Assembly: GCF_000772045.1 (NCBI RefSeq)
Contig: NZ_CP009754.1
Coordinates: 7,936,001-8,000,000, forward strand
DNA from: Streptomyces sp. CCM_MD2014
GTDB taxonomy: Bacteria > Actinomycetota > Actinomycetes > Streptomycetales > Streptomycetaceae
Reading direction: 5' to 3'
Length of the DNA: 64,000 nucleotides
Both the position numbers and the translations under genes were made by a program. The notes beneath the pieces are model-generated. The model saw only the letters and a list, made by a program, of their open reading frames with translations, was not told the DNA's origin and did not search any database. This document shows positions 52,809 through 62,201 of this stretch, one piece after another (position 1 is the stretch's first letter; every line of letters begins with the position of its first letter).

Positions 52809-53376
52809 GCGGGACTACGTACGCGAGGGAGCGACCCAGACGGCGGTCAAGATCCTCGTCGTCGGTCACTTCGCGGTGGGCAAGACCACCCTCATCGGCT
52901 CCATCTCCGAGATCGAGCCGCTGTCCACCGAGGAGACGATGACGCAGGCCGCCGAGCCGGTCGACGACCTCAAGGGCGTCCAGGGCAAGACCACCACCAC
53001 GGTCGCCATGGACTTCGGCCGCCTGACCATCAGCGACCGCGTCGTGCTCTACCTCTTCGGCACCCCCGGCCAGCAGCGCTTCGTGCAGATGTGGGAGGAC
53101 ATGGCCCGCGGCGCGCTCGGCGCCCTGGTACTGGTCGACCCCGAGCGGCTGGCGGACTCCTTCCCCGTGATCGACCTCATCGAGCACTACGGGCTCGACT
53201 ACGCCATCGCCGTCAACCACTTCGACGGGACGCCCCTGCGCGACGAGCGGGCGCTGCGCGAGGCACTCGACCTGCTCGACGACACCCCCGTCGTCACCTG
53301 CGACGCCCGCGACGAGAAGTCCTCGGCCGCCGCACTGACCACCCTCGTCCGCTACTTGCTGGACCGCACCCGCTAG
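52783..53376 (+). CDS. cvnD: Conservon GTPase CvnD
   Basis: A 197-residue small GTPase of the conservon type. P-loop: GHFAVGKTTLIGSIS. Switch II region: YLFGTPGQQRFVQMWED, with a Pro instead of the standard Ala/Gly after Thr. The specificity motif is VNHFDGT in place of NKxD. It overlaps cvnC by 26 bp and is followed 14 bp later by the P450-like gene. Conservon GTPases are thought to relay signals from CvnA at the membrane. Confidence 0.95.
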   Translation: MGSAPSLGERDYVREGATQTAVKILVVGHFAVGKTTLIGSISEIEPLSTEETMTQAAEPVDDLKGVQGKTTTTVAMDFGRLTISDRVVLYLFGTPGQQRFVQMWEDMARGALGALVLVDPERLADSFPVIDLIEHYGLDYAIAVNHFDGTPLRDERALREALDLLDDTPVVTCDARDEKSSAAALTTLVRYLLDRTR

Positions 53377-53390
53377 GAACTGGGAGCAAC

Positions 53391-54740
53391 ATGAACGCCC
53401 ACGACACCGCCCCGGTGCCGCCGCCCGGCTGCCCGGCCCACGGCTCCGGCGCCCGGGTGCCGCTGTACGGGCCGGAGTTCGCCGCCGACCCGCAGGCGTA
53501 CTACGAGTACCTGCGCCACTACGGGGCCGCGGCCCCCGTCGAACTGGCCCCGGGGGTGGAGGCGACCCTGGTCACGGACTACGCGGCGGCGCTCCAACTG
53601 CTGCAGGACTCGGGGACCTTCCGCAAGGACGCGCGCCGCTGGCGGGCCTTCAACGAGGGCAAGATCAGCCCGGACAGCCCGGTCGCGCCCCTCCTGGCCT
53701 ACCGGTCCAACTGCATGTTCGCCGACGGAGCCGACCACCTCCGGCTGCGCCAGGCGGTCACCGACAGCATGGCGCGGGTGGACACCCGGCGTCTGAGCCG
53801 CAGCACCGAGCAGATCTCGGGCTACCTCATCTCCCAGTTCGCCGCCCGCGGCTCGGCCGACCTCCTCGGGGACTACGCCAAGCAGCTGCCGCTGTTCGTG
53901 TTCAACGAACTCTTCGGCTGCCCCGCCGACATCGGCGACCGGGTGCTGTTCGGCATCTCCGGCATGTTCGACGGCGTCAACGCCGAGAAGGCCACCGCGG
54001 TGCTCTTCCAGGCGGCGGGGGAGCTCGTCGCGCTCAAGCGGCGCAAGCCCGGCGACGACGTCACCTCCTGGCTGATGCGGCACGAGGCGGGCCTCGACGA
54101 CCAGGAGATGGTCCACCAGATCGCCCTGCTCCTCGGTGCCGGCGCCGAGCCGCTGCGCAACCTCCTCGGCAACACCCTGCACCGGCTGCTCACCCACGAG
54201 CGGTACGCCCGTGAGGGCGGCCTGATCGACGAGGCGCTGGACGACACGCTGTGGGAGAACCCGCCCATGGCCAACTACGCCCCGCACTACCCGGCCGCCG
54301 ACACCGAACTGGCCGGGCACCCACTGCAGGCGGGCGACCTCGTCCTGGTCAGCTTCGCCGCGGCCAACACCGGCCCCGCCCTCACGGCGTCCCGCCAGGC
54401 GGGCAGCAACCGGGCCCACCTCGCCTGGAGCGCGGGCCCGCACGCCTGCCCGTCCAAGGAACCGGCCCGGCACATCACGGTGACGGCCGTGGAGCACCTG
54501 CTCAACGAGCTGCCCGACGTCGAACTCGCCGTTCCCGAGGACAGTCTGACGTGGCGTCCGGGACCCTTCAACCGGGCCTTGGCCACGCTGCCGGCCCGGT
54601 TCACCCCCGTCCGCCCCGCCCGGCGTGCCGAACCGGGACACGCCTCCGCGGCGGCCGGGCGGGAGCAGGCGGCGAACGCCGCCCGCCCGGCCGAACCCAA
54701 GGGCATGTGGAGCCAGTTCCTCAACTGGCTCACACGGTGA
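53391..54740 (+). CDS. cvnE: Conservon P450-like protein CvnE (CYP157-like, no ExxR)
   Basis: A 449-residue P450-fold protein. The start has VPPPGCPAHG and LYGPEFAADPQAYYEYLR, as in other CvnE proteins. The heme-loop Cys is present (AWSAGPHACPSK), but the Phe is replaced by Trp and the Gly after Cys by Ser. The ExxR motif reads DDTLWENPP, so both Glu and Arg are replaced. CYP157 members of S. coelicolor conservons are known to lack ExxR. The I-helix region is GAGAEPLRNLLGN. A Pro/Ala tail ends with WSQFLNWLTR. It may be a redox-dead sensor or a modified P450. Confidence 0.88.
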   Translation: MNAHDTAPVPPPGCPAHGSGARVPLYGPEFAADPQAYYEYLRHYGAAAPVELAPGVEATLVTDYAAALQLLQDSGTFRKDARRWRAFNEGKISPDSPVAPLLAYRSNCMFADGADHLRLRQAVTDSMARVDTRRLSRSTEQISGYLISQFAARGSADLLGDYAKQLPLFVFNELFGCPADIGDRVLFGISGMFDGVNAEKATAVLFQAAGELVALKRRKPGDDVTSWLMRHEAGLDDQEMVHQIALLLGAGAEPLRNLLGNTLHRLLTHERYAREGGLIDEALDDTLWENPPMANYAPHYPAADTELAGHPLQAGDLVLVSFAAANTGPALTASRQAGSNRAHLAWSAGPHACPSKEPARHITVTAVEHLLNELPDVELAVPEDSLTWRPGPFNRALATLPARFTPVRPARRAEPGHASAAAGREQAANAARPAEPKGMWSQFLNWLTR

Positions 54741-54748
54741 TCTGCGCA

Positions 54749-54842
54749 ACACCTCCCCAACCCGCCCCATTCGCATGAAGATCGAACGGCACGGGTAGTG
54801 AGCAACGCGGTACTCAAGTTGCTTACGAGTCAAAGGAGGTGT
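54749..54842 (+). promoter_or_regulatory. Possible anti-Shine-Dalgarno pairing before the small ORF
   Basis: ACACCTCC (54749-54756) is perfectly complementary to GGAGGTGT (54835-54842), which includes the ribosome site of the 35-codon ORF. If the transcript begins upstream of 54749 the site could be hidden by an 8-bp stem. A second dyad, AGCAAC and GTTGCT, lies between. Confidence 0.45.
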
Positions 54843-54843
54843 C

Positions 54844-54951
54844 GTGGAGCACATATCCACGAACGCCGCTTTCCCGGCGCCGGACCCCCTGATACCCGCC
54901 CCCCGAGGCGGGTATCGCTTTGTGCGGCTGCGACCGGGGACGGGCCGGTGA
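54844..54951 (+). CDS. 35-residue upstream ORF coupled to the prenyltransferase
   Basis: GTG 54844 follows a near-perfect AAAGGAGGT ribosome site (54832-54840). The 35-residue product starts MEHISTNAAFPAPDPL and ends VRLRPGTGR. The stop TGA (54949-54951) overlaps the prenyltransferase GTG (54948), so translation of the two is coupled. Codons 17-24 lie in a 10-bp hairpin. No signal peptide or RiPP core pattern is seen. It may be a regulatory leader or a short functional peptide; its existence rests on the ribosome site and the exact overlap. Confidence 0.7.
   Translation: MEHISTNAAFPAPDPLIPAPRGGYRFVRLRPGTGR
54891..54916 (+). terminator. Strong hairpin inside the upstream ORF (possible attenuator)
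   Basis: GATACCCGCC pairs perfectly with GGCGGGTATC around the 6-nt loop CCCCGA, followed by GCTTTGTG. It has the form of an intrinsic terminator placed within the small ORF, 31 bp before the prenyltransferase start. A translating ribosome would cover it, so it could couple peptide translation to downstream transcription. Confidence 0.6.
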
Positions 54952-56075
54952 CCGCCGCACCGACGGGCACGGACCCGCGGAGCACACCGACGCTCGGTTC
55001 CCTCACGGGCGGTCAGCTGCGAAGACTCGGGCTGGTCGCCGGCCTGTCCCGCTCCGACGTCGAGACCTACGCACAGGTCCTGGCCGGCTCACTGGGCCCG
55101 GTGGCCGAGCGGCCGCTGAGCCTGCCGCCGCCCGCCCGCACCTTCCTGTCCGACGACCACACCCCCGTGGAGTTCTCCCTCTCCTTCCGACCGGACGCGG
55201 CACCCTCCATGCGGGTCCTCGTCGAACCCGGCTGCGGCGCAGACAGCCTGGCTCACAACGGCCGCGTCGGACTCGAGGCGATCCGGACCATGGCGCGGCG
55301 CTGGCACTTCGCCACCGACGCCCTCGACGAACTCCAGGACCTGTTCCTGCCGGACGACCCGCGGGGCCCCCTCGCCCTGTGGTGCGCGCTGGAGCTGCGG
55401 CCCGGCGGCACACCCAAGGTCAAGGTCTATCTGAACCCGGCGGCGCGAGGGGAGGAACGTTCCGCCGCGACGGTGCGCGAGGCCCTGCACCGGCTCGGGC
55501 ACCGGCAGGCGTACGACGGCCTGCCCCGGGGCGCCGGACATCCGTTCCTCGCCCTGGACCTCGGCGACTGGGCGGAACCCCGGGTGAAGGTCTACGTGCG
55601 GCACGACAACCTCACGGCCGGCCAGGCCGGGCGTCTGTCCCGGATGGACTCGGGCCCCGGGCCCGCGGCCGTCGAAGGGTTCTTCCGCGCGGCGGCGGGG
55701 CTCGGGCCGGACACGACGGGTCTCGGCAGGAGGCCCGGCCTGTCCTGCCACTCCTTCACCGACACCCGCACCGCACGGCCGAGCGGATTCACCCTGCACA
55801 TCCCGGTCAGGGACTACGTCCGGCACGACGGGGAGGCCCTGGCCCGGGCGTCGAGAGTGCTGCGCCACCACGGCATGGACGCCTCCGTGCTCGAGCGGGC
55901 CCTGGCGGCCCTCACCGAGCGTCGGCCCGAGGACGGGGTGGGCCTGATCGCCTACCTGGCCCTGGCCCACCAGCGGAACCAGGCACCGAGGGTGACGGCG
56001 TACCTCTCCTCGGAGGCGTACGCGGTCCGGCCGCCGGCCGTGGAGACCGTCCGCAGACCGGTGCCGGTCTCCTGA
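54948..56075 (+). CDS. DMATS-type tryptophan prenyltransferase
   Basis: A 375-residue ABBA-fold aromatic prenyltransferase. Features include VEFSLSFRPDAAPSMRVLVE, PKVKVYLNPAARG, EPRVKVYVRHDNL and SGFTLHIPVRDYVRHDGEAL, the repeated K-V-Y/Y-strand pattern of dimethylallyltryptophan synthases that binds the diphosphate. From gene context it corresponds to the S. coelicolor enzyme reported to prenylate L-tryptophan at C5. With the neighbouring flavin monooxygenase it would give a 5-dimethylallyl-indole-3-acetaldoxime/nitrile. GTG 54948 overlaps the upstream small ORF. The regiochemistry is inferred. Confidence 0.88.
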   Translation: MTAAPTGTDPRSTPTLGSLTGGQLRRLGLVAGLSRSDVETYAQVLAGSLGPVAERPLSLPPPARTFLSDDHTPVEFSLSFRPDAAPSMRVLVEPGCGADSLAHNGRVGLEAIRTMARRWHFATDALDELQDLFLPDDPRGPLALWCALELRPGGTPKVKVYLNPAARGEERSAATVREALHRLGHRQAYDGLPRGAGHPFLALDLGDWAEPRVKVYVRHDNLTAGQAGRLSRMDSGPGPAAVEGFFRAAAGLGPDTTGLGRRPGLSCHSFTDTRTARPSGFTLHIPVRDYVRHDGEALARASRVLRHHGMDASVLERALAALTERRPEDGVGLIAYLALAHQRNQAPRVTAYLSSEAYAVRPPAVETVRRPVPVS

Positions 56076-56091
56076 CCGGCCGTCCGCACAC

Positions 56092-56130
56092 GACGAGGGC
56101 TCCCGGCGCGGTCCACCGGGAGCCCTCGTC
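56092..56130. terminator. 15-bp perfect bidirectional hairpin
   Basis: GACGAGGGCTCCCGG pairs with CCGGGAGCCCTCGTC around a 9-nt loop, between the convergent prenyltransferase and monooxygenase genes. It should terminate both. Confidence 0.9.
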
Positions 56131-56181
56131 ACAGACGTGACCGGGTGCGTCGCCACCGTGCGGTGGCGCCCGGCGGGACGC

Positions 56182-57480
56182 TCACACGGGCAGCGACTCC
56201 CGGAGCTCGGCCAGGTACGGGCCCACGTCGACCTGGATCGAGGCGCCCTCCGTCCGGCCGTAGCGCTGGACGATGCCGGTGAGGTACGTGCCGATCTCCT
56301 CGCGCATCTCGTCGGCCGCGGGCAGCACGGCGGCGCCGTCGACGAGGCGGGCCACCCACTCGGCCTGGGCCTCCACCAAGCGGGTGATCGCGCCCACGGG
56401 GCGCACCAGCCCGACGAAGTACAGACCGGGCCGGTCCGCCGGGACGACCCGTCGGTACAGCTCGACCGAGCCGTCCGCCGACACCGGGCAGCCGGCCGGC
56501 AGGAACGGGAAGGTCATGTGGAAGCCGGTGCAGTAGACGACCGCGTCGGCGGGCTCGGAACCGCCGTCCGCGAACACGACCCGGTCGCCGTCGAACGAGG
56601 CGATCGCGGGCTTCGGGGTCACCGCACCGTGCCGGATCCGGCTGAGGATCTCGTCCGAGAGGGTCGTCGCGGAGGAGAAGACCGGGTGGTCGGGCTCGGG
56701 CAGGCCGTAGTCCGACAGTCTGCCGCGCGCCACCAGCAGGGCCTGCTCCACCCACCGGCGCCGCTCGGCGAAGGACATCTCGTTCCACCAGGGGGCCTCG
56801 GCGATCTCGTCGACCGACATCCCGAAGAGCTGCTTGGGCACGATGTGCAGCCCCCGGCGCACCGACAGCAGGGTCCGCTCCGCGTGCCGGGAGAGGTCCG
56901 CCGCGATGTCCACCGCGGAGGCGCCGAGGCCCACCACGACGACGCGCCGGCCGGCGAAGTCGCCGCCGTCGCGGTAGTCGAGGGAGTGAAGAATCGTTCC
57001 GGCGAAGGAATCGGCACCGGCCGGAAGAGGGTCGGGCAGGGCCGGCTCGCTGTGGTGTCCCGAGGCGACGACCACCCGCTCGAACCGGCGCGCGGTTTCT
57101 GCGCCGTCCGCGCCCCGGCTGACGACGGTCCACAGACCGTCCGCGTCCTGACGGACGGAGACCACCTCGGTCCGCAGTTCGACGTGGTCGAGCAGGCCCG
57201 CCCACTCGGCGAAGGACCGCAGATACGCGGCGACCTGGCTGTGCCGGGGGTAGAGGGGGTACGAGTCCGGCATCGGGAAGTCCGCGTAGCCCGTGAGCTG
57301 CTTGGCGGTGTTCAGGTGCAGGGTCTGGTACCCCGGGCCCCGCTCGCCGGCCCCCGGCTGACGCCAGATCCCGCCGACGTCGGGTGCCTTCTCCAGGCAG
57401 ACGAAGGGGATGCCGCGCTCCTTCAGGGCATGGCCCACCGCCAGGCCCGACAGGCCTGCACCGATCACACACACACGCAC
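56182..57480 (-). CDS. Flavin-containing monooxygenase (class B FMO)
   Basis: A 432-residue FAD/NADPH monooxygenase. The FAD site is VIGAGLSGLAVGHALKERG at the N-terminus, the NADPH site VVVVGLGASAVDIAADLSRH in the middle, and the FMO-type linker FERVVVASGHHSEPALPDPL just before. The reading PFVCLEKAPDVGGIWRQPG is also typical. It converges on the prenyltransferase. In S. coelicolor this pair oxidises the amino group of 5-dimethylallyl-tryptophan to the aldoxime, leading to a nitrile. The same role is inferred here. Confidence 0.9.
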   Translation of the reverse strand: MRVCVIGAGLSGLAVGHALKERGIPFVCLEKAPDVGGIWRQPGAGERGPGYQTLHLNTAKQLTGYADFPMPDSYPLYPRHSQVAAYLRSFAEWAGLLDHVELRTEVVSVRQDADGLWTVVSRGADGAETARRFERVVVASGHHSEPALPDPLPAGADSFAGTILHSLDYRDGGDFAGRRVVVVGLGASAVDIAADLSRHAERTLLSVRRGLHIVPKQLFGMSVDEIAEAPWWNEMSFAERRRWVEQALLVARGRLSDYGLPEPDHPVFSSATTLSDEILSRIRHGAVTPKPAIASFDGDRVVFADGGSEPADAVVYCTGFHMTFPFLPAGCPVSADGSVELYRRVVPADRPGLYFVGLVRPVGAITRLVEAQAEWVARLVDGAAVLPAADEMREEIGTYLTGIVQRYGRTEGASIQVDVGPYLAELRESLPV

Positions 57481-57591
57481 GGGATGTCCCCCCAGGATGT
57501 ACTCAACCTCCCCCGATCAAGCGTTTCCTGCCCATCCGCATCACCGTGCACACCAGTACGGCCGGGGAACGGGCGTGTCGGTGATCACGTT

Positions 57592-58934
<1,343 letters not shown>

Positions 58935-58938
<4 letters not shown>

Positions 58939-59384
58939 CGCGACTCCTTCGTCGTCGTGCCCGGCGCCTCGCGCGCCGTGTCGTCCCGCGCGCTGCGGCT
59001 GCGGCCGCGGAACTCCGCGATCAACTCCTCGCCGCGGCGCACGCTCACGTCGTAGATCCCGCTGCGCCCGTACCGGGCACGCTCCTCGGCGCGGGCCACG
59101 AGCACGTCGCCCTCGCGCGCCGGGGCGACGAAGACGATGTCGGCGCCGGCCGCGACGGTCACCGGGCCGTAGGCGTTGCAGGCGCAGGCGAACGCGGTGT
59201 CGGCGAGCAGGAACACGAAGCCGCCGTGGGCGATCCGGTGGCCGTTCACCATCGCCGGGGTCACGGTCATGCGGGCCACGGCGGTCCCCTCGCCGTGCTC
59301 CACCAGCTCGATGCCGAGCCCCCGGGAGGCCTCGTCCGCGGAGAACATCGCCTCCGTGGGCGTCTGCTCAGTGGTCTGCGACAC
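58935..59384 (-). CDS. paaI: Hotdog thioesterase PaaI
   Basis: A 149-residue hotdog-fold thioesterase. The active-site segment is MVNGHRIAHGGFVFLLADTA, with the conserved Asn/His/Gly-Gly and Asp; the second strand gives FACACNAYGPVTVAAGADIV. PaaI hydrolyses dead-end phenylacetyl-CoA derivatives. GTG 59384 has AAGGTGG 8 bases upstream and fits the family length better than the two GTG codons upstream. It is the first gene of the leftward half of the paa region. Confidence 0.93.
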
Positions 59385-59409
59385 CGTACCCACCACCTTG
59401 TGTTTCCCG

Positions 59410-59423
59410 ACCGACCATTCGGT
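59410..59423. promoter_or_regulatory. Paa-type operator upstream of paaI
   Basis: ACCGACCATTCGGT has inverted arms ACCGA and TCGGT, and lies 26 bp upstream of the paaI start. Its reverse complement matches the paaA-side site in 13 of 14 positions. TetR-family PaaR proteins repress such operons; a paaR gene is not inside the window. Confidence 0.7.
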
Positions 59424-59533
59424 TAGCGCGCGGCAAGGTCAAGTAATCCAGCCACGCGACGGGGCTGTCAAGAGTGTGACCGGCGGTGATCCGGCTCTTG
59501 CCCGGCGCGGGGAAACACGTCACACTGATACCG

Positions 59534-59547
59534 AACGAATGGTCGGT
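59534..59547. promoter_or_regulatory. Paa-type operator upstream of paaA
   Basis: AACGAATGGTCGGT is a copy of the paaI-side site in opposite orientation (13 of 14 bases) and ends 16 bp before the paaA ATG. An additional ACCGA at 59530-59534 extends the symmetry. Both divergent transcripts would thus be repressed by one protein. Confidence 0.7.
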
Positions 59548-59563
59548 TGGGAAGCTGGTGACG

Positions 59564-60550
59564 ATGACCACGACACACGCCGCCGAGGCGCCGCCCCCTC
59601 ACGCGCCGGACGGACTCCAGGAGCACTTCGACGCGACGATCGCACGCGACCAGCGCATCGAGCCGCGGGACTGGATGCCCGACGGCTACCGCAAGACGCT
59701 GATCCGGCAGATCGCCCAGCACGCGCACTCGGAGATCATCGGCATGCAGCCCGAGGGCGAGTGGATCACCCGGGCCCCGTCCCTGCGCCGCAAGGCGATC
59801 CTCTTCGCCAAGGTCCAGGACGAGGCCGGCCACGGCCTGTACCTGTACTCGGCGGCCGAGACGCTCGGCGCGGACCGCGACGACCTCACCCGGCGGCTGA
59901 TCGAGGGCCGCCAGAAGTACTCCTCGATCTTCAACTACCCGACCCTCAGCTTCGCCGACGTCGGCGTGATCGGCTGGTTCGTGGACGGCGCCGCGATCTG
60001 CAACCAGGTGCCGCTGTGCCGCAGCTCCTACGGGCCCTACGCCCGCGCGATGGTGCGCATCTGCAAGGAGGAGTCCTTCCACCAGCGGCAGGGCTACGAA
60101 CTGCTGATGACGATGATGCGCGGCACCGCCGCCCAGCGCGAGATGGTCCAGGACGCGGTGAACCGCTGGTGGTGGCCCTCCCTGATGATGTTCGGCCCGC
60201 CCGACGACGCCTCGCCCAACTCGGCGCGGTCGATGGCCTGGAAGATCAAGCGGCACAGCAACGACGAACTGCGCCGCCGCTTCGTCGACATGACCGTCCC
60301 GCAGGCCGAGAAGCTCGGCGTCACCCTGCCCGACCCGGAGTTGCGCTGGAACGAGGAGACCGGGCACCACGACTTCGGCACCCCCGACTGGGACGAGCTG
60401 ATGCGCGTCATCAAGGGCGACGGCCCGTGCAACGACCGGCGGATGGAGCGGCGGCGCACCGCCCACGAGGAGGGCGCATGGGTGCGCGAGGCGGCCACCG
60501 CCCACGCCGCCAAGCAGGCCGCCCGCGCACGGAAGGGAGCGGCCGCATGA
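59564..60550 (+). CDS. paaA: Phenylacetyl-CoA epoxidase subunit PaaA
   Basis: A 328-residue catalytic subunit with a ferritin-like diiron site. Ligand motifs: VQDEAGHGLYLYSA (ExxH) and CKEESFHQRQGYEL (ExxH). It epoxidises the aromatic ring of phenylacetyl-CoA. The ATG at 59564 has GGGAAG 9 bases upstream. It ends in an ATGA overlap with paaB and heads the five-gene rightward operon. Confidence 0.97.
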   Translation: MTTTHAAEAPPPHAPDGLQEHFDATIARDQRIEPRDWMPDGYRKTLIRQIAQHAHSEIIGMQPEGEWITRAPSLRRKAILFAKVQDEAGHGLYLYSAAETLGADRDDLTRRLIEGRQKYSSIFNYPTLSFADVGVIGWFVDGAAICNQVPLCRSSYGPYARAMVRICKEESFHQRQGYELLMTMMRGTAAQREMVQDAVNRWWWPSLMMFGPPDDASPNSARSMAWKIKRHSNDELRRRFVDMTVPQAEKLGVTLPDPELRWNEETGHHDFGTPDWDELMRVIKGDGPCNDRRMERRRTAHEEGAWVREAATAHAAKQAARARKGAAA

Positions 60551-60849
60551 GCGCCGAGCAGTCCGGGAAGCAGGGCTGGCCGCTGTACGAGGTCTTCGTG
60601 CGCGGCAAGCGCGGCCTCAACCACGTCCACGTCGGCTCGCTGCACGCCGCCGACGACGCCATGGCCCTCACCCACGCCCGCGACCTCTACACGCGGCGCA
60701 ACGAGGGCGTGAGCATCTGGGTGGTCCGCTCCGAGCACATCGCCGCCTCCACCCGGGACGAGAAGGACCCCTTCTTCGCCCCCAGCGCCGACAAGGTCTA
60801 CCGCCATCCGACCTTCTACGACATCCCCGACGACGTCCCCCACATCTAG
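60547..60849 (+). CDS. paaB: Phenylacetyl-CoA epoxidase subunit PaaB
   Basis: A 100-residue small structural subunit. It contains WPLYEVFVRGKRGLNHVHVG and ALTHARDLYTRRNEGVSIWV, both typical, and ends FYDIPDDVPHI. It bridges PaaAC complexes. The ATG overlaps the paaA stop by 4 bp. Confidence 0.97.
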   Translation: MSAEQSGKQGWPLYEVFVRGKRGLNHVHVGSLHAADDAMALTHARDLYTRRNEGVSIWVVRSEHIAASTRDEKDPFFAPSADKVYRHPTFYDIPDDVPHI

Positions 60850-60858
60850 GAGCAGGGC

Positions 60859-61686
60859 ATGAGTGACGACCACGTCTACCTCACCCTGGCCGAGGGGCAC
60901 GAGGACGACACCCGCTGGGCCTACGGCACCGGCTTCGAGGACCCGCTGCACGGCGTCGCCACCACCGTGCCCGAGGGCGTCGACGCCGGTGCGCTGGCCG
61001 CGGACTGCGTGGCGCTCGCCGACGACGCCCTGGTGAGCGCCCAGCGGCTCGCCGAGTGGGTCACCCGGGCGCCGGAGCTGGAGGAGGAGGTGGCGCTGGC
61101 CAACATCGGCCTCGACCTCCTCGGCCAGGCCCGCCTGCTCTACTCCCGCGCCGGCCAGGTGGACGGCACCGGCCGGGACGAGGACGCCTACGCCTACTTC
61201 CGCGAGGCCGACGACTTCCGCAACGTACGCCTGGCCGAACTCCCCGGCGGCGACTTCGCGTTCACGGTCGTGCGGCTGCTGGTGCTCTCCAGCTGGCGCC
61301 TCGCCCACTTCCGGCGGCTCGAGACCCACCCGGACCCGGTACTCGCCGCGGTCGCCGCCAAGGGCGTCAAGGAGCTGGCCTACCACCGGCAGTACGCCGC
61401 CGAGTGGTGCGTGCGCCTGGGCGACGGCACGGACGAGTCCCACCGGAGGATGCGCGCCGCGCTGGACGAGGTCGCCCCCTACCTCGGCGAGCTGCACACG
61501 GCGTACGACGTCCGGGACGAGGTCGCCGACGACCTGCGCCAGGTCACCGAGGCCGCCGGACTGCCGCTCCCGGTCTACCGCCCACTGCCCGGCTCGGGCC
61601 GCGCCGGCGAGCACACCGAACACCTGGCGCCGCTCCTGACCGAGCTGCAGGGCGTCGCCCGCGCCCACCCGGAGGCGACGTGGTGA
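60859..61686 (+). CDS. paaC: Phenylacetyl-CoA epoxidase subunit PaaC
   Basis: A 275-residue ferritin-like subunit paired with PaaA. Segments EEEVALANIGLDLLGQARLL, YAYFREADDFRNVRLAELP and KGVKELAYHRQYAAEWCVRL match PaaC. The diiron ligands are largely replaced, as expected for this non-catalytic partner. AGGAG lies six bases before the ATG. It overlaps paaD by 4 bp. Confidence 0.96.
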   Translation: MSDDHVYLTLAEGHEDDTRWAYGTGFEDPLHGVATTVPEGVDAGALAADCVALADDALVSAQRLAEWVTRAPELEEEVALANIGLDLLGQARLLYSRAGQVDGTGRDEDAYAYFREADDFRNVRLAELPGGDFAFTVVRLLVLSSWRLAHFRRLETHPDPVLAAVAAKGVKELAYHRQYAAEWCVRLGDGTDESHRRMRAALDEVAPYLGELHTAYDVRDEVADDLRQVTEAAGLPLPVYRPLPGSGRAGEHTEHLAPLLTELQGVARAHPEATW

Positions 61687-62201
61687 CCGGCATCCCCGCC
61701 CCCCTGGACGCCGCCCGCCGCGCCCGGCACGTCGCCGAGCAGGTGCCCGACCCCGAGCTGCCCATGCTCACCCTCGCCGACCTCGGCGTCCTGCGCGACG
61801 TCGAGGTCGGCGAGGACGGCACCGTGGTCGCCGGGCTCACCCCCACCTACTCGGGCTGCCCCGCCATGGCCGAGATGCGGGCGGACGTCGCCGCGCGACT
61901 GCGGGCGGCGGGGTACGCGCGCGTGGAGATCCGCACCGTCCTGGACCCGCCCTGGACCAGCGACTGGATCACCGAGGCGGGCCGCCGCAAGCTCGCCGAG
62001 CACGGCATCGCCCCGCCCGGGGCCGCACCCCGGGGCGGTCCCGTCCCCCTCGTCCTGTCGCCCACCCGGCCGGCCGTGCCCTGTCCCCGCTGCGGCTCGG
62101 CGGACACCGAGGAGACCTCCCGCTTCGCCGCCACGTCCTGCAAGGCGCTGTGGCGCTGCCGGGCCTGCCGCGAGCCGTTCGAGTACGTCAAGGAGATCTG
62201 A
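61683..62201 (+). CDS. paaD: Phenylacetate pathway FeS maturation-type protein PaaD
   Basis: A 172-residue DUF59/MIP18-type protein. The first domain has EQVPDPELPMLTLADLG and TYSGCPAMAEM (conserved Cys). The C-terminal zinc ribbon is CPRCGSADTEE and CRACREPFEYV, with Cys also in TSCKALWRC. It probably helps assemble the iron sites of the epoxidase. The GTG overlaps the paaC stop; its own stop overlaps the paaE ATG (TGATG). Confidence 0.95.
   Translation: MTGIPAPLDAARRARHVAEQVPDPELPMLTLADLGVLRDVEVGEDGTVVAGLTPTYSGCPAMAEMRADVAARLRAAGYARVEIRTVLDPPWTSDWITEAGRRKLAEHGIAPPGAAPRGGPVPLVLSPTRPAVPCPRCGSADTEETSRFAATSCKALWRCRACREPFEYVKEI

Noticed and set aside
54798..56075. Prenyltransferase starting at GTG 54798
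   Set aside because: This would add 50 residues of Arg-rich, atypical sequence and lacks its own ribosome site. The GTG at 54948 overlaps the small ORF stop and matches family length.
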